Source: Carnegiea gigantea (Eukaryota > Streptophyta > Magnoliopsida > Caryophyllales > Cactaceae). Taken from it: 64,000 bases of DNA. The notes beneath the pieces were generated by a model. That model did no database searches, was not told the origin of the DNA, and saw nothing but the letters and a program-made list of their open reading frames with translations. Both the position numbers and the translations under genes were made by a program. The DNA lies in NCBI GenBank assembly GCA_029747015.1, contig JAKOGI010002461.1:44167-108166 (forward strand). The letters run 5' to 3'. Positions 48,527 through 58,617 of this stretch are shown in pieces. Numbering within the stretch: the stretch's first letter is position 1; every line of letters begins with the position of its first letter.

Positions 48527-49455
48527 CAAAGTTCATATGCCATATAGTTATACCAATGGACAGAAGAATCAAAGTTCATATGCTAAATAGTTCTGCCAAC
48601 AGATAGAAGAATCAAAGTTCATAAATTACATAGTTTTGCCAGTGGGCAGAAGAATCAATATTCATGTGTTACATAGTTCTGCGAACACACACAAGAATCA
48701 AACTTCATATGTTGCATAACTTTGGCAATAGGTAGAAACGTCAAAGTTCATATGTTACAGAGTTACACCAATATGTAGAAAAACCAAAGTTTATATATTA
48801 TAAAGTTATGCTAATAAGAAGAAATATCAAAGTTCATATGTTGAAGTCCATATGTTACAATGTTCCGCTAATAAGCAGAAAAACTAAAGTTCATATGCTA
48901 CAGAGTTTTGTCAAAAGGTAGAAAAACTAAAGTTCATATGCCATAGAGTTCTGTCAATAGACAAAGAAATCAAAGTTCATATGTCAAAATTCATATATTA
49001 CAAAACTGTATCAGCATACGGAGAAACCAAAGTTCGTAGCTCTACCAGCAGGCAGGGAAATCAAAGTTCACATGTTACAAAACTCTATCAATAGGCGGAG
49101 TTGCCAAAGTTCGTAGCTTTGCCAGTAGGCAGAGAAATAAAGTTCATATTTATATAACTCCGCTAATGGATAGAGGAACCATAATTTATAGCTCTGCTAG
49201 CAGGTAGAGAAATCAACATTCATATATTACATAACTCTGCTAATATATGGAGGAACCAAAGTTCATAGCTCTACCAGAAGGTAGATAAATCAATGTTCAT
49301 ATGTTGTAGAACTCCATCAATAGATGGAGAACCAAAGCTAACAGCTCCGGCAACAGGTACAGAAATCAAAGTTCATATGCCGCATCAGTCTACTAGGCAA
49401 AAAAAGAATAAAGGTTCGCATATTATATGGCTCCGCCATATCTGAAGCACAAAGG
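48527..49455 (+). repeat. 43/34-bp minisatellite
   Basis: About 22 tandem units starting caaagttcatatg. The first ones are 43 bp (caaagttcatatgttacata, gttctgccaa, cag(g)(t)agaagaat). From about 49027 units of 43 and 34 bp alternate, the short form lacking about 9 bp after caaagttc. Two units (near 48838 and 48975) carry a partial internal duplication. No coding frame is kept. Confidence 0.9.
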
Positions 49456-49529
49456 TAAAATAGGCATATTGTAAGTTTATATAGTTACATGTTATACTTT
49501 ACATGTTTTAGTTTACGGCATACAATTCT

Positions 49530-50110
<581 letters not shown>

Positions 50111-50189
50111 ACACTCGCATTATTTATTTTTCGTCAAGCTAAGTGTATTGCCTTTGTACGTTATAAATTCATATTTTTATTAACTATAT

Positions 50190-51847
50190 TGTTCGTACCA
50201 AAAATGAGCTATTTTTAAGGTACTTTTGCCCCAATTTTATGCTCGTTTCAATCGTATTTTTGAGGTTTTTATTTGATTTTATTTTATTTTGCAGGTTTTG
50301 AATAATTTCTGTGAAATGGCCAAAAATGTGAGAAAAATGGTGGATAATGTCGGGAATTGAAAAATCACTATGAACCGGCCTAAAACCGGGCTGAACCCAT
50401 TTAGAACCGGACCGGCTTTGCAAAGAAAAGAAAAAAAAAACCCGGTTCATTTCCCTTCCCAGCCCGGTTCGGCTACCACCAGTCCCCAGGCGTGCGAGGC
50501 ACGTGCTTCGGCTAATACTCCCCCTCCCCTTCACTTTCTCTCTCCTCTCCCACAAAACCCCGAAATCCCAAACCCAGACCCCATCTTCATCTTCGTTCCA
50601 TCTTCTCATCTCTTCTCCATCTCCTCTTTCTCTCTCTTCGAACCACCAGGACAGCGCATCACAGCAGCCCCAACAAACTGCCAGCACAATGCCATCTACA
50701 CCATCCACGAAGACCCCAAATCGATGGTCGAGATTGAAGTGGAGTTCGGGTATAAAGGGAGCTCGAAGCAGCCATTGAAGGAAGCTAGGTAATTTAGGGT
50801 TAGGTTAGGTTTAATTTCAGCTTTAGGTTTAGTTTTGGTTTTAATTTTGTTTCCGTTTCAAGTTATTCAAAATTTAGGCTTTAATTCGGTTTAGGGTTTC
50901 GATTTTTCAGTTTTTTCCAGCCTTTAATTTCATGTAATACCGCTATAATTTCGAGTTTCCCAGTAGTAATTCACGATTGTGGTTTGATTTTGCAAAAATT
51001 GGATGTTAGTTTGTCAAATTTCATTCGAATCCCCTTCCCCTGAATTCTGTTCTGCTTGAAGCAAGTGCTGCCATGTTTGGATGAGCTTGAGGCTCGCTTC
51101 TGATCTTCTAGGTCGTGAATGTTGAATTCAGACTCTCGCCTGCTCTGGTTTGTGTTTTTTTGCTCTGCTTCGGTTCTGTCAATCCCCCTCCCCTGCTGCT
51201 CAATTCTCGTGTTCTTCTCTGGTTTGGTTCGAATCTGACTGTGGCTAGGATTGCTCTTGGTTGTTGAAGGATTTCAATTCAAGCTTGCTTAGTTTTGCTA
51301 CTTAATTGTGCTGGTTAAGATTGCTTAATGGGTCTGTTAATGCTGGTTTGAATCGTAGTTCTTGGCATAGTTTCGGTACTGCTGCTTTTCCTTCCCCGGT
51401 TGGTTTGTGAGCATAGTGAGTTTGATTGTTGGAAATTAGGTTTAGTTGGTGGTTTTGATGCTCTGTTTTGATGCTTGCGTTCTGCTGTTGCAAGGCCTAC
51501 TGCTTTTGTTTGGTTAAAGCCTTCTGTTATGCCCTTTTACTATTCAATGGCTTGTTAGTTTGTGTTGAAGCTCTCATTAAGGATGTGTTAAGTGATGGAG
51601 AGATGCCACTTTGATTAAAGTTAAATGTTAGGTAATGTTAGAATAACTTTGAAATTAGATTGATTTATAGTATTTAGTTTTAGTTGCTTTTGATTTAAAT
51701 CGACAATGATGTTAGAATAGGATAATCTCGTGCTATGTGACCTAAAACTCTTCCATCGTCCCCGTGGAGATGACCCTCAAGTACTACAGCGAGAGCTGTA
51801 CGCTTGCGGCTTCCTTTTTCAGTTTTTCACTTCCAATTTTTCCAGCA
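50190..51847 (+). repeat. element D 5' LTR
   Basis: It begins tgttcgtaccaaaaatgag and ends ttttccagca. TATA box at 50751-50757. A C/T-rich block at 50500-50640 creates chance frames on both strands. The U5 motif ccccgtggagatgaccctca is near 51759-51778. Confidence 0.9.
50751..50757 (+). promoter_or_regulatory. TATA box in element D LTR
   Basis: tataaag after a long C/T-rich upstream block, preserved in the 3' LTR at 56193-56199. Confidence 0.55.
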
Positions 51848-51853
51848 AGTTTT

Positions 51854-51871
51854 CGACGCCGTTGCCGGAGA
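51854..51871 (+). other. element D primer binding site (tRNA-Asp type)
   Basis: cgacgccgttgccggaga matches 15 of 18 bases of the tRNA-Asp complement, 6 bp inside the LTR. Confidence 0.85.
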
Positions 51872-52079
51872 CGATGGCATGAGATTAGGTCAGATTTTCA
51901 TTTTCGTAGCTACTTTCTTATTTGGTGCTTTGATTGTGTATTTCGTTATTAGTTGTGACTTGATTTATTAGTTGTAATTTGTTTAAATGATGTGTTTTGG
52001 TCATTTGGTAACTTTATTTTGGCATAGATTCCAACTTTCCTTATTTTGGTATCAATTGTTATTTAGTTCAATCGTTTTT

Positions 52080-52219
52080 CAAAAAAATTCAAAAATCCAA
52101 AAACATTTGAAAAACTTGAAAAACACAAAAAAATTTTGAAAAGCCAAAAAACCCAAAAAAATTGAAAAATCGAAAACCCCGAAAAATTGAAAATTTTAAA
52201 AAACTTTAAAAATTTCAAA
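52080..52219 (+). other. A-rich leader before the element D ORF
   Basis: About 140 bases built of short A-runs separated by single c, t or g (aaaaatc, gaaaaac), with almost no possible secondary structure, ending at the ATG. Equivalent leaders lie before the ATG in A (4945-4999), B (24170-24240) and C (29251-29320, minus). Confidence 0.7.
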
Positions 52220-53986
52220 ATGTCGGTTTTCAATTTCCCGCAATATGAGCACGAATTTTTTTGGAATTATTTTTCACGGCTTAATGATTATCATGCTCAA
52301 CTGAATCATAATTTTCAAAAATGAGAAATTTGTGAGGTCATTATTGAGGGTCTAAATATTGAGTCAAGGAGTTATATTGAATCACTCTGTCCTGGAGGTT
52401 TAATAGAATTATTATCTAAAACTCAAAATGAAGTTTGGGATTTCTTTGAAAAATTAGCTTGGGAAACCTACGCGTTTGAGCAAGCTAATGAGACTTTTAT
52501 ATACTCGACTCATGGAGAGTATGATTTTCGTGCTAATTCTTACCCTTCAGATCACTTTATGAATTCTTATGACTCATATAACTCTTATATTCCTCCTGTG
52601 TTGTGCGACTATTGTGAATCTCCTGATCATGATGCTTATACTTGTCCTTATCGTGAGTATATTGATGTCACATGTGCAACTTTTGAAAAAAAGATTAACG
52701 ATATGACTGAACAAATGATGGAGACTATGAAAGTGAGAATTGCTGAATATTCTCAATGTTTTGACAAAAATAGGGAGACTTCTAGTGAGATTGATGCGAG
52801 TTTAGGATCTCCTAAACCTGACATTAGTCTCTATGATGATTTTGAGCCCTCTTATTCTGCTAGGCCTGATTTGAATGAAAACATGTCTTTGCCTAACCTC
52901 GAACAAGAGAGTGACCTCCCTACATCTCTATCAACAGACCTTGCACCCTGCACTAGCTCACCCAAAGATGTCACTGAAGATATCTTAGTTTACGTTGACT
53001 TACCCACCACTCTAAATGATTGTCGTGAACTGGAAGTGGGTGAACAATTTGATACTACTCGTGAGTTAGATATAAGCATCACACCTGAAGTTGAGCCTCA
53101 TGATTTAGATGATTCTAAAGATATTTCACAGGAGTTATGTGATGAGGCAACTGAACCCATTATTTTGGGCTTTGATGATGATATTCTTTGTGCGGAATAT
53201 GAATCTTTCTCATATGAGTTTGATGTTACTGAAGGTCTTGATTTGGGTTTTCATATTGAATATGAAACATTCTCTTCTGATTCCATCATTCCTAACCTTC
53301 TATTTAAATTAGATGATAACATTCTGTATATAGAATATGAATCTTTTTGTGGGTTTGATGCCGATATGAGTTTGAATGAGGATCTCCGTGCTGAATATGA
53401 ATCATTTTCTGTTGATCCTGTCCAAGCTAACCTCCTTCTTGAATATTGTAGTTCTCCGCTTTCCCCTCTTCTTTCTTCTTTAGACCCTCCCGAGTCTACT
53501 TTTGTAGAGCCTGAGAATTTTGTGCTTGATATTCCTTGTTTAGATCAGACTCTTGATAATAATGGCATAGATAGACTCAAGGATCCTTTTGAAATGCAAG
53601 ACTTGACTTTACGCCGACATTTAAGCTCTAATTGTCAGATTTCCTTTGATTGGCCTTGTTTTAGTTCTCTCCCTTCCCCTTTTCGAGGTGATGTGAGATT
53701 TCATTTAGATGAATCAGATCACCTTAGATGGTTTATGCATTCATATAGTCATATCTTCATTAAACCATTGACTGGTGCATCTGATTTTACATATACACAT
53801 CTTTCTTCTGATTGAGCTGCGAGCTTTGATAAGCTCAAGAGAGCATTGAGTTGCATTGAATTTATGCATCTTATTTGGGCCCTTCTTCATGTTTCTAAAT
53901 ATGTTTATTTTTGTGAGGATTGTGCTCGTATGTTTGATAAGCTACTACGAGCATTGGTTGGTTTTGATCTGAGTAGCTGCTTGTGA
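52220..53986 (+). CDS. gag-derived zinc-knuckle acidic protein, two in-frame TGA
   Basis: The frame starts at ATG 52220 (MSVFNFPQYEHEFFWNYFSR) and is uninterrupted to 53986 except for TGA at codon 35 (52322-52324) and at 53813-53815. Both stand where a relative has Trp. The longest ATG-initiated part is 52559-53815. Residues 1-110 match the C-terminal half of an Athila-type gag domain (IIEGLNIESRSYIES, PGGLIELLSKTQNEVWDFFE). A complete knuckle, C-X2-C-X4-H-X4-C, lies at residues 129-142 (52604-52645), then an amphipathic helix (MTEQMMETMKVRIAEYSQ), GSPKPDISLYDDFEPSYSAR, and a long Asp/Glu-rich tail with repeated DDxILxxEYESF and EYESFS motifs. It ends with two FDKLxRAL copies around and after the second TGA. 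The knuckle suggests RNA binding; the tail has no function I know. There is no protease, RT or integrase. Confidence 0.75.
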
Positions 53987-53992
53987 GTTGTG

Positions 53993-54013
53993 ATGGAGTG
54001 GCTGATGCTCCAT
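53993..54013 (+). other. conserved hairpin after ORF, element D
   Basis: A perfect 6-bp stem, atggag/ctccat, with loop tggctgatg, 6 bp after the final stop of the extended frame. Identical stem and loop to element A. Confidence 0.65.
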
Positions 54014-54578
54014 AAGCCTCATAGTTTGTGTACAACCTGTATCCAACCTGGTATGATCGTTCAAACCTTCTTCTCTTTTCCATTTCTTTTATTTCTTTTT
54101 TGAACTTAGTCGTATATATTTAGGATTGTGAATATATGAGTGTTTTAGTTCCTTTGATTGGTTTCCTTAATTTTGTATTTTGTTTCCTTGGTTTTGTATT
54201 TTGTGTTAGTTTAACAAGTTTTAGTTTTTCTTTGGTTTAGTTTTTGTTTAATAGTTTCCTTTTTGTTCCCTTTTTGATGTTTCAGTGGCTTTGTTTTCAT
54301 CTTTCCTTTTGTTTTTCTTTTCTTTTGCCTTTTGTCTCGTTTTAGGTTTCTTTTGGTTTAGTAGAGATTTAGTAGGTCCTTGATTTTGGTTTTGAGTTTG
54401 TTTTTGTAAATATGTGTGTTTCCTTGGGTTTTAGTTTTGATTTTCTTTTTCATTTTGGTTTTATTTGGTTTTTGGTTTTGTTTTTGGTTTTTGTGGTGTC
54501 CTAGTTTGTATATATTTGTAGTTTAGTGGGGTTTTACGGTTGTATAGCTGATGTGCTTGCTTTTTAGCGCCTTAGTTC

Positions 54579-54620
54579 CCACAATGAGGACATTGTGAAG
54601 TTTTGGTGTGGGGGTGAGGT
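54579..54620 (+). other. internal polypurine motif, element D
   Basis: cccacaatgaggacattgtg then aagttttggtgtgggggtga. It repeats the GAGGAC...TTGGTGTGGGGG architecture of the true tract at 55597-55628, about 1 kb earlier. Confidence 0.65.
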
Positions 54621-54991
54621 GCCTATTTTTGAAAAATTTTTTGAAAATTTTTGAAGATTTTTGATTTTGTTTTTGGGAATGTTTGTACTATTTCTGATTA
54701 GCTTGAATCCCTTGTGCTTTATTTATTAGCTTGTATATAAATAGGATGTGTATGATAAGTCTCCAACTTCAAATGTGATATTCTAAGCCCTGATTCTAAT
54801 TTCAGTTGTTCATTATAGGTTGTGTGATCCAGTCCTTATTTATCCCTTCATCGTTATCTTAAGGTCTTAGGTTTCCATGAATAATTCTCCCACTAGCTTG
54901 TGACACGATTACTTTGAAAAATACTTTGAAAAGAAGTGTATTATGAATAAGTATGAAAGAAAGAAAAAAGAGATGAAATAATATATGGAAT

Positions 54992-55097
54992 AACAAGTAT
55001 CCCTTTGAGGCATGCGCTACTGAGCGTTACCCTTTGAGGTACGCGCTACTGGGTGTTACCCTTTGAGGCAATATTGATACTGGGAAAACTTACTTCC
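54992..55097 (+). other. ctttgaggcatgcgcta module, duplicated, element D
   Basis: ccctttgaggcatgcgctac is followed by a second copy (cctttgaggtacgcgctac) 30 bp on, then ccctttgaggcaatattgat and cttacttcc. B and E carry a single copy. Confidence 0.7.
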
Positions 55098-55596
55098 AAA
55101 GTCAGTATGATAATAATGTAGTTGTGTCAACCAAGTGGGATTGAGTTTAAATCTGGTAAATCTAAGCCTTGGGATGATGATACACTTGCACACAAGCACC
55201 GGGATGGATTCAACATCTTGATGTTCAGTGGGGTGAAAAACTAGCGTTCTGATATCATTTAGGAGGTAGAGGGCTTTGAAGTACATTTTATGTATATGCA
55301 GGTCAATAATTGAGTACATAGGTGATTTAGCTGATTAGAATGTGTGCATATTTTTTCCAAATTTTGTACATATCAGTTTTGAGAAAAACCAAAAAGATTT
55401 TTCTTTATTTTTAGAATAATTTTTGTGGGTATTTCACTTAGAAACCCTCACGAGACCTCACTCGTCCACTTGGGAGACCAAGGGGTTTAAAGGGCTTGTT
55501 GCATATGCTAAATGCAACCGTGATTCCTACGACAGTGAGTTAGGATTTTATTTTTCTTATTTTCTATTTTCTTTTAGTTAGTTTAGTTTATTTTAC

Positions 55597-55630
55597 TCGA
55601 GGACGAGCAAAATCTTGGTGTGGGGGTATT
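55597..55630 (+). other. element D polypurine tract
   Basis: ctcgaggacgagcaaaatct then tggtgtgggggtatt, directly before the LTR start. Confidence 0.88.
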
Positions 55631-56256
55631 TGTTCGTACTAAAAATAAGCTATTTTTAATGTACTTTTACACGAATTTTATGCTCGTTTCAATCGTATTT
55701 TTAAGGTTTTTATTTGATTTTATTTTATTTTGCAGGTTTTGAATAATTTCAGAAAAATGGCCAAAAATGCGAGAAAAATGGTGAATAAAGTTGGGAATTG
55801 AAAAATCACTACGACCCGGCCTAAAATCGGGCTGAACCGGTTTAGAACCGGAGCATCTTTGCAAAGAAAAGGAAAAAAAAAACTCGGTTCATTCCCCTTC
55901 CCAGCCCGGTTCAGCTTCCACCAGCCCCCAGGCATGCGAGGCACGTGCTTCGGCTAATACTCCCCCTCCCCTTCACTTTCTCTCTCCTCTCCCACAAAAC
56001 CCCGAAATCCCAAACCCAGACCCCATCTTCATCTTCGTTCCATCTTCTCATCTCTTCTCCATCTCCTCTTTCTCTCTCTTCGAACCACCAGGGCAGCGCA
56101 TCACAATAGCCCCAACAAACTGCCAGCACAACGCCGTCTACACCATCCACGAAGACCCTAAATCGTTGGTCGAGATTGAAGTGGAGTTCAGGTATAAAGG
56201 GAGCTCGAAGAAGCCATTGAAGGAAGCTAGGTAATTTTAGGGTTAGGTTAGGTTTA
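55631..56256 (+). repeat. element D 3' LTR, interrupted
   Basis: It matches 50190-50810 including the TATA box, then stops at gtttag-gtta/ggttta where element E is inserted. The remainder would lie beyond the right edge of the window. Confidence 0.9.
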
Positions 56257-58579
56257 TGTAAAACTTGTCGAGAGCTACAAATTTAACCATTACTTCGGTT
56301 ATTAAAACAATTTTTATAGCATAGGGAAGTAGGGATCGATCCACGAGGAAAGATTGTTGTAAAGAGGCTAGCTTAATATCCTAAATGATTTCACTAATCC
56401 AATTTAATAGGTTTAATCTTAATAATTCTACAATAATTAAAATCTAATGGATAAAAATCTGGAAAAATGCCCAATGATGCTCCTAAATATTCTAGATCAT
56501 ATTATGGAAATAAAATAGTAAAAAGATTCCTAAATAATTTAGAAAAATAAAATCAGAATAATAACTTAAATTCTAATTAAAATTCAAAACAGCAATTAAT
56601 AATCAGAGAAATAAATATTAAAATTATCAAACAGTAGCCTAAAATATTATACTTCAGGTCTACGGCTTATAAACTCTAAATTGTATCTACTTTATTTCAG
56701 AAAAATCAGATCAGAAAATTAGCACAGAATATTCAGTAGAATAATAAATCTAAAATAGAAATAAAATAATCAGCATAAATATAAATACAAAAATAATCAA
56801 GAAAATTACCCTAATTCTAGGACACAATTTTCTGGACTTAACAATACCTCATAGTCGTGAATTAAAATTAAAAATCGAAATTTTCATAATTAATCACCTA
56901 AAAACCTGCACATATCACTTTCACAAAATAATTCTGAAAAATTATCAAATAACTTCCAAAAATCACGAAATTAAATATGGGCAGACTAGGACACTCTATA
57001 AACCCTAGGAGCCTATAAAAATTGAAAAAGAACAAGAATAACTATTTTTAGTCTAATTTTTAAGAAACCGGTAATTAGATACTAAAACTGAATATAAATC
57101 AATCTAAAATTATAACCACTCTAAAAATCAAAATCTAAGCTATCTAAAATTACCTGGACACTCCTAAAAGACTATATTTTTGGGGGGGGTCGATTGAAAT
57201 TATATTGAAGCTAATAAAAATAAAACAAAAATTAACAAACTAATCAAATTAACTTTAAAAAATAAATAATGATCAAAAGTTGTCAAATTTATGAAGAATA
57301 CTTAGTATAATCTCAATCCACCATGCAAATTAATATTTATCATCAACACATAAGTTAATTTCATTCATGAGTTAAACTGTAGAAGACATCCACCAGCGGT
57401 TCTTCCCCGTTTTTCCTTAGATTCTAGTTTACTTAGGTCCAGCCCTAATATAAACTCTACTAGTTTTGATAACCTTCACACCAGCGCAAGAATTTAATCA
57501 AACTAGAGCCTTAAGAATTAGAAAAATATCATTTAACACTTTCTAACCAATTTACCAGCAAATCGATTTAACAAAGATCTAAAGCGATTACCTAATTAAA
57601 AGAGATGGGTTTGAGCCATCCATGATTAATTAGGGTGATACTTAAGCCGAAAAGATTATAACTTTTACGTATTATAATCTTCTAAACTATCAATCGAAAT
57701 TGTATTTAATCAACTAGCATGCATTCTAATCGATTAAACACAAATTTCATAAACGATAAATGCTAATCGCTAAAGAATCATGAATATAAATCAACTCGGC
57801 ATTAAAGCACAAAACTTGTTTCAAAATAATTAATTTAGCATGGCTTCAAGAAGATTATACTAAGCATAGGGAAATTACTCACACATATTAAAAATAAAAT
57901 TACACAATTCATCCAAGTACTTCATGTTTAATAAATAACTAAACACAAAATTAAAAAAAAAAGCAAAAATAAAACGAAACAAGAACAATACTACTTTGCT
58001 TGGTGGAAGATGATGATGTTGTTAGAAGATGATGATGAATGGTGATGAAAGGTGCGTGGAGGAGGAAGAAGATGGGGCTGCGTGGTCTATAGAGAGGGAT
58101 GATGATGGGTGTTAGGTGAGATGGAAGAAGGGTTAGGCATGTGATGGGGTATGAAGAAGAAGGATTGAGTATGGGGGATGAGAAGGGGTGGCAGCCATGG
58201 GATATGGTGAAGAGTTGAAAGATGATTAATGTGATGGTGATGGTGATATATATAGGGAGGAAAGGAGGGGGATTAGGGTTAGTAATTAGGGTTTTCTTCT
58301 TCCTTAGATTTCTTCTCCTCCAAAACTTCTTGTTTTCTTCCAACTCTTGAAACCCTAGCCCAATTAAATAATTATGGAAATAATATCTTCCATAAATTAT
58401 TTATTGGACCGTCTTTTCAGCAAATCGTGTAAAATCAGAGTTTCGACGTCTTGTATTCTCATTTTTATTTTATTAATGCCTAACCTGGAAAATATATAAA
58501 ATAAAGTAAATTAGATGCAATAATGTGTAACATACAGTCAAAATAATTAATAAAACGATGCATGATTTTTGGCTTAACA
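56257..58579 (-). repeat. element E 3' LTR
   Basis: 2323 bp; minus-strand start tgttaagccaaaaatcatg, end cgacaagttttaca. TATA-like tatatata on the minus strand at 58247-58254. A gatgatgatg-rich block at 58005-58200 gives a chance minus-strand frame (57951-58343). The U5 motif ctcgtggatcgatccctact is at about 56329-56348. Confidence 0.93.
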
Positions 58580-58617
58580 AATTCCCCCACACTTAGACTT
58601 TGGATGTCCTCGTGCAA
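58580..58617 (-). other. element E polypurine tract
   Basis: On the minus strand gcacgaggacatccaaagtc then taagtgtgggggaatt, directly before the LTR start. Confidence 0.88.

Larger units (their letters stand above)
54014..55596 (+). other. element D 3' noncoding region
   Basis: A T/G-rich stretch (54100-54540) built of gttttggttt-like runs, the internal polypurine motif, the ctttgaggcatgcg module, and a block at 55442-55545 (aaccctcac..agac, gggtttaaag, cagtgagttagg) shared with element B at 31981-32095. No coding. Confidence 0.65.
50190..56256 (+). mobile_element. element D: non-autonomous Athila-like LTR element, best-preserved ORF
   Basis: 5' LTR 50190-51847, tRNA-Asp-type primer site, long A-rich leader, gag/knuckle/acidic ORF, hairpin, internal and terminal polypurine motifs, and 3' LTR from 55631, which is cut at 56256 by insertion of element E and presumably continues beyond the window. 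There is no protease, RT or integrase in the 3.8-kb internal region. The LTRs are similar by eye (most of the roughly 600 comparable bases identical), so it is younger than B. Confidence 0.9.

Noticed and set aside
48527..49455. CRISPR-like array of repeats and spacers
   Set aside because: Whole units are related to each other, so there are no unique spacers, and the context is eukaryotic. It is a minisatellite.
50184..50792. Open frames of 91-174 codons on both strands, repeated at 55667-56150
   Set aside because: They lie in the two LTRs of element D, in C/T-rich sequence, and overlap each other on opposite strands.
57951..58343. A 130-residue minus-strand frame rich in Pro, Ser and Ile
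   Set aside because: It is inside the element E LTR and is produced by the gatgatg-rich block.
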